Source: an uncultured Rhodobacterales bacterium
GTDB taxonomy: Bacteria > Pseudomonadota > Alphaproteobacteria > Rhodobacterales > Rhodobacteraceae
Direction of reading: 5' to 3'
NCBI GenBank assembly: GCA_903845215.1
Contig: CAIMWI010000062.1
Location: forward strand, 53,237-117,236
DNA: 64,000 nucleotides
Shown here: piece after piece, positions 38,085 through 48,086 of the stretch
How positions within the stretch are numbered: position 1 is the first letter of the stretch
Layout: each line of letters opens with the position of its first letter
Notes under the pieces: model-generated
The model's input: only the letters and a program-made list of their open reading frames with translations
What the model was told of the DNA's origin: nothing
The model's database searches: none
Made by a program: the position numbers and the translations under genes

Positions 38085-39569
38085 TCAATCGACAGCATCG
38101 GCCAGGCCAAGCGTTTTGGGCAGGCGGATGACGAATTCTGTGCCCGCCGCATCAGAGCGCATAAGGTCAAGCCGCCCGCCGTGGCCACGCACCAATTCAG
38201 CCGCGATGGCAAGGCCTAGGCCGGTACCGCCCGCCCTAGTGCCGCCTTGAAAGGCCGCAAACAAATGCTCGCGCGCCTTAGGGGGTAGGCCGGGGCCGGT
38301 ATCGGACACACTGATCCACCAATCGGCCTCGGTCTCGCCACACTCTAGCACAATGGTGCCGTCTTGGCCGGTCTGCTCGATCGCTTGACGGGCATTGCGG
38401 ATCAGGTTGCCCAAGATTCGGTAAAGCTGTTCGCTGTCGGCGCGAATCATCAGGCCCGGGCTGGTTTGGATAAGGCAAGTCACACGGCCTGCGGTGGCAA
38501 GGCCCTCGCCATCCAGCAAATCCTCTAGGAAGGGCAGTAGGGCAAAGCGGGTCAGGCGCGGCGGGGCCTCTTCGGCCTTGCCAAAGGCCAGTGTCGCCTC
38601 ACAGAGGTTCACCGCACGGCTGATCGAGTTGACCAACTTGGGGGCTGCGCGGGCCACGGCCGGGTCAGCGCTGGCCTCGATCCTATCCGCGAACAATTGC
38701 GCGGTGGTCAGGATGTTGCGCAGATCATGGGCGATTTTGGCCACCGCACTGCCCAACTGGGCCAAACGCTGCTTTTGGCGCAGCGCACCCGTCAGTTGGG
38801 TTTGCATGGCTTTCAGCGCCTCTTCCGCCAAGCGCAATTCGACCACATTGGCGGTCGGTTCAATCACGCGGCGGGCGTCTTCTGGGGCTTGGGCATAGGC
38901 TTGCATATGGCGCACCACGCGGTTGATAGGCTGCACCATCAAGCGTTGCACCGCTGTGAACAGCAACAACGCCGTCACGGCCGAGATCAGCACCGACAGG
39001 CTAAGGATCCGCAGCCCATAATCGATCATGGCCACTTTTAGCGGGCCAGACAGCAGGGTGATTTCTATCAAGATCCCGCCGTCTTGCACCGGATAACCGA
39101 TCACCCGGATCACATCGCTTTCCGGCTGCGTAAACGCTATGGCAGCATCACGGATCAAGGCCCAAGGCCCAGCCATGCGCAAATCATAAGTGGCCATGAT
39201 GGGCGAGGGGATGGGCGAAGACAGCACCAATTGCCGTATCTGATTGCGCCGCAGCACCACGTTGAACACCTCGGCGTTTTTCAGCAACTCGGCTTCAAGG
39301 GCCGGCGACACCATGTCAGGGGCCGCCAGTTGCGCCAGCGAGGCGATCTGCGCCTCTTTCAGGCGCACCAGCAGGAAATCGGCACGAAACCGCGCCATCG
39401 AGGGGACGAAGATCATCACCTCGGCCAACAGCACAAAGACCACAGTCAGCAAAAAGAACCTGCCGGACAGGGTGTTGAAAAAACCGTCTTTACGCCAGAT
39501 GCGCATGCGATCCCAAGCTTTGGTTAGGCCAGAAACCTTTGCACGGCCCTGACCAAGGTCTTCAGCCAA
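38085..39569 (-). CDS. Membrane sensor histidine kinase
   Basis: KIAHDLRNILTTAQLFADRI H-box, NLIRNARQAIEQTG N-box, DTGPGLPP G1, GTGLGLAIAAELVRGHGG G2; HAMP-like region; alternative start MRIWRKDGFFN at 39506. Confidence 0.88.
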   Translation of the reverse strand: MAEDLGQGRAKVSGLTKAWDRMRIWRKDGFFNTLSGRFFLLTVVFVLLAEVMIFVPSMARFRADFLLVRLKEAQIASLAQLAAPDMVSPALEAELLKNAEVFNVVLRRNQIRQLVLSSPIPSPIMATYDLRMAGPWALIRDAAIAFTQPESDVIRVIGYPVQDGGILIEITLLSGPLKVAMIDYGLRILSLSVLISAVTALLLFTAVQRLMVQPINRVVRHMQAYAQAPEDARRVIEPTANVVELRLAEEALKAMQTQLTGALRQKQRLAQLGSAVAKIAHDLRNILTTAQLFADRIEASADPAVARAAPKLVNSISRAVNLCEATLAFGKAEEAPPRLTRFALLPFLEDLLDGEGLATAGRVTCLIQTSPGLMIRADSEQLYRILGNLIRNARQAIEQTGQDGTIVLECGETEADWWISVSDTGPGLPPKAREHLFAAFQGGTRAGGTGLGLAIAAELVRGHGGRLDLMRSDAAGTEFVIRLPKTLGLADAVD

Positions 39570-40936
39570 GGGTTACCAAAAAGACGGGGGGAAAAATAGG
39601 CTCCTGCGGCGCGTTTGGAGATTTCATTTAGCGTGGGATAGGGGGCCACCATGCCAGCCAAGGTGGAAAGCTTGCTGCGCCCTGCGAGGGCCAAGGCCCA
39701 GAGGGCGATCTGCTCGCCGGCATGGGCGCTTACCAGCGTGACGCCCACAGGGCGACCTTTGACGATCATAAGCTTGATAAAGCCCTCGGTCGTCTGATCG
39801 GTGATGGCACGGTCCATATGGCTGAAATCTTCGCGCACCACGGTGAGTGCAGCCCCAAAGCTGGCGCGGGCCTCGGCCTCGGTCGGGCCGATTTGGGCCA
39901 GTTCGGGTTCGGTATAGGTCACGCGCGGCACGGCGGCTTTGGAACGGGCGGGCAGGCCCAGCACGGCTTGGCGCAGTACAAGCCCCGCCTGATAGGCCGC
40001 CAGATGCGTGAACTGCAGCCCGCCGGCGACATCGCCGATCGCAAAGATTTTGCGGTTGGTGGTGCGCAAAGACCCATCCACCACAACCCCGCCATCTTTC
40101 ACCGCAACGCCCGCCGCAGACAGGTTCAGACGCTTGATCGCCGGAGCACGGCCCATAGCCAGCAACAGATGCGAGGCGGCAAGCGATGTTCCATCTGACA
40201 GCGTGACCCCGACCCCCTCCGCCATGCGCTGCACAGAACTGGCTTGGCGGTTCTCTAAGATCGTCACCCCTTCAGACCGAAGACGATCAGCAACGACCGC
40301 CACCGCTTGCGAATCGTCCTGCCCCATCAAACGGCTGCGCGCCACCATCGTCACCTTGGCCCCCAACCGGCGGAAGGCCTGCGCCATTTCCACCCCAACA
40401 GGGCCTGCCCCCAAGATGACGAGGTGGTCGGGTAAGCGGGTTAGGGTAAAGATTGTCTCGTTGGTGTAAAAAGGAACCTGATCCAGACCGGGCAGGTCGG
40501 GCACAATCGCATGCGCCCCCGTGGCAATGACAAAGCGGCGGGCGGTGATGATCTCGGCCCCCACCTCGACCCTGTCAGGCGCGGTGAAACGGGCCCAATC
40601 CCGGACAACACGCACGCCCAAGGCTTCGAAACGCTCTTGGCTGTCATGCGGCGCGATGTCAGCTATCGCCGCTTGCACCCGCGCCATGACGGCTGCGAAA
40701 TCTACCTGTGGGTCAACCCCTGCCACCCCCGGCCCGCCCTGCCGCACCCCTTGCACCCGCTTGGCAACAGCCAACAGCGCCTTGGACGGCACGCAGCCAT
40801 AGTTCAGGCAATCGCCCCCCATCAAGGCGCCTTCAATCAGGGTGACCCGCGCGCCCAGTTGCACCGCCCCCGAGGCGAGCACCAACCCACCCGAGCCCGC
40901 GCCGATGATACAAAGATCGGTGGAATAGCGCGCCAT
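39524..40936 (-). CDS. FAD-dependent pyridine nucleotide-disulphide oxidoreductase (MerA/Lpd-like)
   Basis: DLCIIGAGSGGLVLASGA, GGDCLNYGCVPSKALL redox Cys pair, AIGDVAGGLQFTHLA; start at MARYSTDL. Confidence 0.9.
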   Translation of the reverse strand: MARYSTDLCIIGAGSGGLVLASGAVQLGARVTLIEGALMGGDCLNYGCVPSKALLAVAKRVQGVRQGGPGVAGVDPQVDFAAVMARVQAAIADIAPHDSQERFEALGVRVVRDWARFTAPDRVEVGAEIITARRFVIATGAHAIVPDLPGLDQVPFYTNETIFTLTRLPDHLVILGAGPVGVEMAQAFRRLGAKVTMVARSRLMGQDDSQAVAVVADRLRSEGVTILENRQASSVQRMAEGVGVTLSDGTSLAASHLLLAMGRAPAIKRLNLSAAGVAVKDGGVVVDGSLRTTNRKIFAIGDVAGGLQFTHLAAYQAGLVLRQAVLGLPARSKAAVPRVTYTEPELAQIGPTEAEARASFGAALTVVREDFSHMDRAITDQTTEGFIKLMIVKGRPVGVTLVSAHAGEQIALWALALAGRSKLSTLAGMVAPYPTLNEISKRAAGAYFSPRLFGNPWLKTLVRAVQRFLA

Positions 40937-40937
40937 C

Positions 40938-41675
40938 TTAGCCCTTTCGCTGTGTATAAAGCTTGACCAATACAGGCGCAAAAGACAGCGCTGCCAAGCC
41001 CAGCAAAGGCAAGCCAAACTGTGGCGTGAACAAGATGTGCAGGTTCGGATGCTCGCCGCGCGCAAAAACATCGCCCAAACCCGCGCCCAACTGGGTGTAG
41101 ATGATATCCGCTGGAATGATCCCCACAAAGGTTGTGACGGTAAAGGTCCAAAACCGCACACCCACCAAGGCGGGCACGATGTTTGACACCAAAAGCGGCA
41201 GCACCGGAATAAGCCTCATCGACAACAGCACCATCACCTGATGCTCTTTCAACGCCTGCTGCATCCGCGCCACAGCGCCGCCGCGCGATTCGATCCGCTC
41301 TGCCAACTCGTGCCCAAAGCCGCTGCGCGCCGCCAAAAAGACGATCACCGCCCCAGTGGTGGCCGCGATGACATTGTAAAACACCCCCGGAAACAGCCCG
41401 AACAAAAAGCCCCCCGCCATGGCCACCACCGCCGACCCCGGGATCGAGATCACGACTAGGCCGGTATAAATCACAATGAACCCCACAGACGTGGCAACAT
41501 AATGCTGCTCTACCAGCGCCAAAAGGTCATGGCGGTGCTGCTCTAGCCCTTGCAGGCTGACCAGATGGCGAAAGAAGACAAAGGCCAGCACTGCGGCGAG
41601 CGCGATAAGCAAGATGGGCGCGCGGCGCATCAGGCGGGAAAAAAGGGTCTGCGTCGGTGTCATGGGCCTTGTCAC
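40938..41675 (-). CDS. TVP38/TMEM64 family membrane protein
   Basis: SIPGSAVVAMAGGFLFGLFPGVFYNVIAATTGAVIVFLAARSGFG and RLIPVLPLLVSNIVPALVGVRFWTF; upstream of the MerA-like gene. Confidence 0.9.
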   Translation of the reverse strand: MTRPMTPTQTLFSRLMRRAPILLIALAAVLAFVFFRHLVSLQGLEQHRHDLLALVEQHYVATSVGFIVIYTGLVVISIPGSAVVAMAGGFLFGLFPGVFYNVIAATTGAVIVFLAARSGFGHELAERIESRGGAVARMQQALKEHQVMVLLSMRLIPVLPLLVSNIVPALVGVRFWTFTVTTFVGIIPADIIYTQLGAGLGDVFARGEHPNLHILFTPQFGLPLLGLAALSFAPVLVKLYTQRKG

Positions 41676-41897
41676 TTGTTTGCGGCGAGTTTGGGGCCAA
41701 CGGTGACCAATGGCCAGAGCCTTCGTCGTCTGGCACCAGCGATGCGCCCATGGCTGCTGACATCGGCGCGCGCTTGATGACAGAAATATTGCGGCCTGTC
41801 GTTGACTTGTGGCCTCAGCCTTCGTAAAGGACGGCTCTGTTGTTGCACCGTCTGACGAATCCTTTGCGGTTCGGGGCGTAGTCTAAGGAAGATCGCG

Positions 41898-42032
41898 ATG
41901 AAGCGCACGTTCCAACCGTCGAACCTGGTTCGCGCCCGCCGCCACGGTTTTCGCGCCCGTATGGCCACCAAAGGTGGTCGTCTGGTGCTGAATGCCCGCC
42001 GTGCCCGTGGCCGCAAAAAGCTGTCGGCCTAA
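41898..42032 (+). CDS. rpmH: 50S ribosomal protein L34
   Basis: Translated by hand: [44 protein letters not shown] (44 aa); absent from the ORF track because of length. Confidence 0.98.
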   Translation: MKRTFQPSNLVRARRHGFRARMATKGGRLVLNARRARGRKKLSA

Positions 42033-42059
42033 GATCGCGCCGGCCCATCGGGTCGGCTG

Positions 42060-42482
42060 ATGGAGGCTGATATGACACCGCCGAGGCAATCGGAGATCGG
42101 GGAAACCCCTGAAACCGAACCGCCTGCGGCGGTTTTGTCATGTTTGGTGGTGCTGCGCCAACGTGCCGATTATCTGCGCGCCGCCCAAGGGCGCAAGGCG
42201 GGCACGGGTGGGTTTTTGCTGCAAGCGCGCGCGCGTGACGATGCCGATCCCAGCGCCCGCGTGGGCTTTACCGCCAGTAAGAAAATCGGCAACGCGGTGT
42301 TTCGCAACCGTGCCAAGCGCCGCCTGCGCGCTTTGGCGCGTGAGGTATTGGCCCCCCAGGCGCGGGCGGGTTGGGATTATGTGCTGGTGGCCAAGCCCAA
42401 TGCCACAGTCAGCCGCCCCTATGGGATGCTGCAAGCCGATCTGCGCAGCGCGATAGCCTTGGTCCATAAGGACCGCGCATGA
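42060..42482 (+). CDS. rnpA: Ribonuclease P protein component
   Basis: [27 protein letters not shown] RNase P motif; follows rpmH. Confidence 0.95.
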   Translation: MEADMTPPRQSEIGETPETEPPAAVLSCLVVLRQRADYLRAAQGRKAGTGGFLLQARARDDADPSARVGFTASKKIGNAVFRNRAKRRLRALAREVLAPQARAGWDYVLVAKPNATVSRPYGMLQADLRSAIALVHKDRA

Positions 42483-42736
42483 CCCCCGCTGCCTATCTGT
42501 TATCTTTGCCCGTTCGCGCCTATCGTTTGGTGCTTAGCCCCTACGTCGGGCACGGCTGCCGGTATCAGCCCACCTGCTCGGCCTATGCGCTGGATGCATT
42601 AGACAGGCATGGCGCCCTGAAAGGGGGGTGGTTGACCGTCAAACGCATAGGCCGCTGCCACCCTTTGGGCGGCAGCGGTTATGATCCTGTGCCGGGCGCT
42701 GACCCCGAATTTGACGTTAAAGCTTCTCGAAAGTGA
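42479..42736 (+). CDS. yidD: Membrane protein insertion efficiency factor YidD
   Basis: [31 protein letters not shown]...[13 protein letters not shown]; 4-nt overlap with rnpA. Confidence 0.95.
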   Translation: MTPAAYLLSLPVRAYRLVLSPYVGHGCRYQPTCSAYALDALDRHGALKGGWLTVKRIGRCHPLGGSGYDPVPGADPEFDVKASRK

Positions 42737-43286
42737 TGCTGACATCGCCCAAGGTGATGCCGTATTTCATCATATAGGCGCGGTTGTAGGCGCGGGTGTC
42801 TGACAACAGCCAGATCCAGTCGTCAAAACTGACTCGGGTTGTGGTGGTCGGCTCGCCCGCTTTGGTCACGGGCAAGTCAATCGTATACTGCCAGTTGAAC
42901 CGATCGCCGCGCACCTCGCCCTTGGCCACGCCGATCACACCTGCGGCTGTGCCCTCCCATGTCGTCTCGCCCGTTTTGTGCAAGGTCCACACACGCTGCT
43001 CGGTCGATCCGTCCTCATAAACGAAATCTTCCACCAAGGTCAGTTCTTTACCATCCCACTTTCCGGCAATCTTCACCTCGAACTGGCGGCGCACGGTGCC
43101 AAAGCGGTCTTGGAACTGGCCGTGGGCGATGAAATTCCCGTCAAAGAATTTCTCAAGCTGGAACTGGCGGTCAGACAGGCTGGCATCCTTGAACGACGGA
43201 TGCCCCGTGCACGAGGCCAAAAAGGCCAAGCTTAACGACAAGGCGGTGGCCAAACCAAGGCCCAGGGTCAATCGGGTGGCACGCAT
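42717..43286 (-). CDS. DUF3833-like lipoprotein
   Basis: Lipobox-like [41 protein letters not shown]; 20-nt convergent overlap with yidD. Confidence 0.78.
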   Translation of the reverse strand: MRATRLTLGLGLATALSLSLAFLASCTGHPSFKDASLSDRQFQLEKFFDGNFIAHGQFQDRFGTVRRQFEVKIAGKWDGKELTLVEDFVYEDGSTEQRVWTLHKTGETTWEGTAAGVIGVAKGEVRGDRFNWQYTIDLPVTKAGEPTTTTRVSFDDWIWLLSDTRAYNRAYMMKYGITLGDVSITFEKL

Positions 43287-43435
43287 GGCAAACTCCTTTT
43301 TCCGTTAAGTACTACGCACGAAATCCCCTTTTGGATCCATTTTCAGACTTGCCCAAATATCCCCGCCTTAGGCAGCAACGCCAGCCCCTAGGCAAAACCC
43401 CTCTCGTCTGGCAAAACCCCACCCAGAGGTGCCCG

Positions 43436-44339
43436 ATGCGCGACGATGCCGACGACTTGCCCGATGCCAAGGATCCCCTCGGGGCCGAAATCCACGCGCT
43501 GTTTGACGGCGCGCCGCAAACACCGGAATTTGCCAAGCTGCGCAAACGCTTGGTGCGCGATGTGCGCGCGGCGATTGACACTTACGCCATGGCCGAACGC
43601 GGCGCGCGGTGGTTGGTGTGCCTGTCGGGCGGCAAGGACAGTTACACGCTCTTGGCCATCCCGACCGAATTGCAATGGCGTGGGCTTTTGCCGGTGGATC
43701 TTTTGGCCTGCAACCTTGACCAAGGCCAGCCGGGCTTTCCCGCCACCGTTCTGCCGCAATTTTTAACCGGCAAGGGCGTGCCGCACCGAATTGAATATCA
43801 AGACACCTATTCCATCGTCACAGCCAAGACCAAACCGGGCGGCACGATGTGTGCCATGTGTTCGCGCCTGCGCCGCGGCAACCTGTACCGCGTGGCGCGC
43901 GAAGAGGGCTGCTCGGCCGTTATCCTTGGCCATCACCGCGATGACATCTTGGAAACCTTTTTCATGAACCTGTTTCACGGCGGCAGGTTGGCCACGATGC
44001 CACCCAAGCTGTTGAATGAAGAGGGCGATTTGTTTCTATACCGCCCCTTGGCTTTTGTGGCCGAGGCCGATTGTGACGCCTTCGCCCGTGCGATGAACTA
44101 CCCCATCATCCCCTGCGATCTGTGCGGCAGCCAAGACGGCTTGCAACGCGCCCAAGTCAAAAAAACTGCTGGATGATTGGGAAACGCGCACCCCCGGCCG
44201 CCGCCAGATCATGTTTCGCGCCCTGATGAATGTGCGCCCTTCGCATCTGGCCGACCCCGACCTGTTCGACTTTGCAGGCCTTGCACGGCATTTGGGCGAA
44301 TTTGCCGAAAATCCTTTGCATTTAAAGGAAGCCGATTAA
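43436..44339 (+). CDS. ttcA: tRNA 2-thiocytidine biosynthesis protein TtcA, apparent frameshift at an A7 tract
   Basis: [14 protein letters not shown]-loop, [13 protein letters not shown] and [12 protein letters not shown] Cys motifs end at a TGA at 44176; the +1 frame continues [43 protein letters not shown]... to the TAA at 44337-44339. Confidence 0.88.
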
Positions 44340-44409
44340 GAACCGCTTCGCATTCTACCCCTAGCCTTGTGCTGTGGCACTTTGCCGCATGCGATGGCAG
44401 GAGAGTGCT

Positions 44410-45249
44410 GTGCCCACCGGTGCCTATAGAAAAACCCCACATACCAAGCCCGCTGTTTCGCAGGGCGCTTTGGAACAGGCCCTGTGTGAAGGCGAGATCC
44501 GCGCCCATTATCAACCACAAGTCTGCTCAAAAACCGGTGCAGTCACGGGGTGCGAGGCACTGGCCAGATGGCTGCACCCCAAGCGCGGTTTGCTGGCACC
44601 GGCTGACTTTCTTCCTCAGATAGATGCCTATGGTTTAACCGGTTGTCTTGGCGCGCTGATGGTAGAAAATGCCCTGACAGCCCTTAGCGATTGGGACAGG
44701 GCGGGGGTCTACATGCCCAGCGTGGCGGTCAATTTTGCCCAAGCCGACTTGAACCGCCCTTATCTTGCCAGCCAATTGGCCTGGGACATTGACCGCCATT
44801 CCTTGGCACCCGATCGCCTGACCATCGAAATTTTGGAAACTGTCCCGAATAGACCGAAAAATAGCGTGATCGTTGCCAATATCGTGGGCCTTGCGCGTTT
44901 GGGCTGCGGGATTGATCTGGATGATTTCGGCACGGGCCATGCCACTTTGTCAGCTGTCAGAGATTTTGCCGTGGGACGAATCAAGATTGACCGCCGCTTT
45001 GTCAGAGGCGTGCACCGTGCCCCAAGGTTGCAAGATGGCATCCTTGCCACGGTGGCCATGGCCCGGGAATTGGGCTTGCAAACCTTGGCCGAAGGGGTGG
45101 AAACACCCGCCGATTTGGCCACTTTGGCCGATCTGGGCTGTGACGTTGTGCAAGGATTTCACATCGCACCACCCATGGCCGCCAGTGCTATGGCCGCGTG
45201 GATGCCCCGCCGCAAGGCCCGCAGTTCCAGCTTGTGGCTGACTGCCTAG
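44410..45249 (+). CDS. Stand-alone EAL domain protein (cyclic-di-GMP phosphodiesterase type)
   Basis: CEALARW, IEILETV, DLDDFGTGHATLSAVRDF, IKIDRRFV, AEGVET, QGFHIAPPM; GTG start at 44410 or ORF-track start 44374. Confidence 0.9.
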   Translation: MPTGAYRKTPHTKPAVSQGALEQALCEGEIRAHYQPQVCSKTGAVTGCEALARWLHPKRGLLAPADFLPQIDAYGLTGCLGALMVENALTALSDWDRAGVYMPSVAVNFAQADLNRPYLASQLAWDIDRHSLAPDRLTIEILETVPNRPKNSVIVANIVGLARLGCGIDLDDFGTGHATLSAVRDFAVGRIKIDRRFVRGVHRAPRLQDGILATVAMARELGLQTLAEGVETPADLATLADLGCDVVQGFHIAPPMAASAMAAWMPRRKARSSSLWLTA

Positions 45250-45375
45250 GCCCAAATCCCCTTCATCAGCCCCGACTTCTGCCAACGGAGGCACAATTGC
45301 TGTGAAACCGCTTGACCTTTCATGCCCCCTGTCGTTGAAGGTCGCAGATTCAGCTTAGAAATGGCGGAAGTCCCG

Positions 45376-47277
45376 ATGGACGATCAGAACAAGAACCTTC
45401 TCCTTGCAACCGTGCTCTCGGCCGTGGTCATCCTGGTCTGGTTTGTGGCGGGACCGATGCTGTTTCCAACATGGTTCCCCAGCGAACAACCCGCTCTCAC
45501 GGCCCTTCCGGCGGAAACCTCCTCTACCGCCGCGACGCCCACGCTGGCCGATTCCACACCAACGACCCCAGCGTTAACGGCCACCGCCGAACCGCAAGCC
45601 CCGCGCCTGTCGGTGGATACGCCCAAACTTTCGGGCTCGATCTCGATGCTGGGTGGACGGATCGACGATCTGGCGCTGAAGACGTATCGTCAAACCGTTG
45701 ATCCCACCTCGGCCACGGTGCAGTTGCTGTCACCGGTTGGCAAGGACAAGGCATATTACGCGGTTTTTGGCTTTGCCCCGGGCAATGGCCTGACCGAAGC
45801 CGATGTGCCTGGCGCGAAAACCCAATGGACGCTGACCAACGGCACCACACTTGCCCCCGACCAGCCTGTGTCTATGGCTTGGACCAATGGCAAGGGCCTT
45901 ACCTTCACCCGCACGATTGGCGTCGATAAGGATTTTCTCTTCACCATCACGGATCAAGTTGCGAACTCTGGCGCGACCGAGGCACGTTTGGCCCCTTACG
46001 GCATCATCGCCCGCCACGGCCTGCCAAAGCTTGAGGGCGTCTATGTCGTCCATGAGGGCCCGGTGCGCCGCATCGACGGCGATCTGCAAGAATCGCATTA
46101 CAGTGACCTGCCCAAACAGGCAGACTTCGAAGGCGCCAAGGGCGAAGCAATTGACTCGAATGGCGATGGCTGGATCGGGTTTACCGACCATTACTGGATG
46201 ACGACCCTGATCCCAGAACAGGGCAAGCCCTTTACCGCCGTCACCAAATACACCCCATCGGCCGACATTTATCAGACCGAGGTTCGCCAACCGCTGATGA
46301 CAGTGGCCGCGGGCGCCACAGCGCAATCCTCGATCCGCTTCTTTGCCGGTGCAAAAGAATGGGAGGCGATTGCCGCCTATGAGAACAACCCCGGTTGGCT
46401 TGCACGCCTGTTTGGAGACCGGGTGAACCCCGATCAAGTGGCAATTCCGGGCTTTATCGATTCAATCGATTGGGGCTGGTTCTTCTTTTTGACCAAACCA
46501 ATCTTCTTCGTGCTGCACCTGATGCACCAAGCCTTGGGGAACATGGGGCTGGCGATCATCGGCCTGACCTTTATCCTGAAGCTGTTGGTTCTGCCATTGG
46601 CCTACAAAAGCTATGTCTCAATGGCGCGAATGAAAGAGCTTCAGCCAGAAATGGAAGTGCTGAAGGAAAAGGCGGGCGACGATAAGGCCAAGCTGCAAAA
46701 AGACATGATGGCGCTGTATCGGCAAAAAAAGGTCAATCCAGCGGCAGGCTGTTTGCCAATATTCTTCCAGATCCCGATTTTCTTCAGTTTGTACAAAGTG
46801 ATCTACGTCACGATCGAACTGCGCCAATCGCCATTCTTCGGCTGGATCAAAGACCTGTCGATGCCCGATACGTCCTCGCTGTTCAACCTTTTTGGCGCCT
46901 TGCCTTGGGCCGCTCCGGCGGCAGGCAGCATGTTGCACACCGTGTTCATTGGTATGCTGCCGATTTTGTTGGGCGTGTCGATGTGGTTGCAGCAAAAGCT
47001 GAACCCAGCCCCAGCCGACAAGGCGCAAGCACAGATCATGGCGTGGATGCCGTGGATCTTTATGTTCATGCTGGGAAGCTTTGCGTCAGGCTTGGTGGTT
47101 TACTGGATCACCAACAACACGATCACCTTCGCCCAACAGTATATCATCATGTGGAGCCATGGGCACCGGCCGGATATCTTCGACAATATCAAAGCGGCGC
47201 TGAAAAAGGCCAAATCGGCCCCAAAGCCTGCCAATAGCCCAAAATCGCCAAACAATCCCAAAGCACCAAGAAAATGA
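45376..47277 (+). CDS. yidC: Membrane protein insertase YidC
   Basis: MDDQNKNLLLATVLSAVVILVWF; YKSYVSMARMKELQPEM; GCLPIFFQIPIFFSLYKV; WMPWIFMFMLGSFASGLVVYWITNN. Confidence 0.97.
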   Translation: MDDQNKNLLLATVLSAVVILVWFVAGPMLFPTWFPSEQPALTALPAETSSTAATPTLADSTPTTPALTATAEPQAPRLSVDTPKLSGSISMLGGRIDDLALKTYRQTVDPTSATVQLLSPVGKDKAYYAVFGFAPGNGLTEADVPGAKTQWTLTNGTTLAPDQPVSMAWTNGKGLTFTRTIGVDKDFLFTITDQVANSGATEARLAPYGIIARHGLPKLEGVYVVHEGPVRRIDGDLQESHYSDLPKQADFEGAKGEAIDSNGDGWIGFTDHYWMTTLIPEQGKPFTAVTKYTPSADIYQTEVRQPLMTVAAGATAQSSIRFFAGAKEWEAIAAYENNPGWLARLFGDRVNPDQVAIPGFIDSIDWGWFFFLTKPIFFVLHLMHQALGNMGLAIIGLTFILKLLVLPLAYKSYVSMARMKELQPEMEVLKEKAGDDKAKLQKDMMALYRQKKVNPAAGCLPIFFQIPIFFSLYKVIYVTIELRQSPFFGWIKDLSMPDTSSLFNLFGALPWAAPAAGSMLHTVFIGMLPILLGVSMWLQQKLNPAPADKAQAQIMAWMPWIFMFMLGSFASGLVVYWITNNTITFAQQYIIMWSHGHRPDIFDNIKAALKKAKSAPKPANSPKSPNNPKAPRK

Positions 47278-47321
47278 CAGGGCATTTGGCCCAAAGCCCG
47301 CGGCAGAGACCCCAAAACAAC

Positions 47322-47352
47322 GGACGCGAGGTTCTCGCGTCCGTTGCGTTTT
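47322..47352 (+). terminator. Rho-independent terminator candidate after yidC
   Basis: GGACGCGAG-GTT-CTCGCGTCC followed by GTTGCGTTTT. Confidence 0.7.
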
Positions 47353-47386
47353 GCGCACCGCTCCGATTTGACAGATGGAATGAGAG

Positions 47387-48037
47387 ATGAGCCTGACCTT
47401 CCCCTTGGCCGAAGAGCCTGAGTTTGAGCCTAAGGAAAAAGGCCGCCTTTTGTTTGCAGGGCCGGTGGACTTTCTAAAAGGTGTGGTGGCCATGGTGCAC
47501 ATGCCGCCCGCGGACCGGTTGGAAGTGTGCTTTGCTGGCCGCTCGAACGTGGGGAAATCTAGCCTGATCAACGCCTTGACCGGGCGAAAAAACTTGGCCC
47601 GCGCCTCGAACACGCCGGGGCGGACGCAAGAGATCAACTTTTTCACTTTGGGTGACGAGCGGTATCTGGTTGACCTTCCGGGCTATGGCTATGCCGAGGC
47701 CCCTGTCGCGGTTGTGGCCAAGTGGCAAGCGCTGCTGAAACAATACCTTGCCGGCCGCCAAACCCTGCGGCGCGCCTTTGTGCTGATCGACACGCGGCAC
47801 GGGGTTAAGGATGTTGACGAAGAAATCTTGACGCTTTTAGATAAATCCGCAGTGACATTTCAGGTGGTGATGACCAAAGCCGACAAGGTCAACGCTGCAA
47901 CGCGCGAGGCCAATATCGCCCAGGTGCAGGCTGCGTTGAAAAAACATCCAGCGGCTTATCCGGAAATTGTTCTGACATCTTCGGAAAAAGGCGAGGGGAT
48001 TGAATCCTTGCGCGCAATCATCGCCGGTTTGGTCTAA
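47387..48037 (+). CDS. engB: Ribosome biogenesis GTP-binding protein YihA/YsxC (EngB)
   Basis: FAGRSNVGKSSLINAL G1, TPGRTQEINFF, DLPGYGYAEAP, TKADKV. Confidence 0.96.
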   Translation: MSLTFPLAEEPEFEPKEKGRLLFAGPVDFLKGVVAMVHMPPADRLEVCFAGRSNVGKSSLINALTGRKNLARASNTPGRTQEINFFTLGDERYLVDLPGYGYAEAPVAVVAKWQALLKQYLAGRQTLRRAFVLIDTRHGVKDVDEEILTLLDKSAVTFQVVMTKADKVNAATREANIAQVQAALKKHPAAYPEIVLTSSEKGEGIESLRAIIAGLV

Positions 48038-48086
48038 GCGAGCCTGTGGCGTAAGCTTGGGTCGCAGTGTTTGACAGACACCGCGC

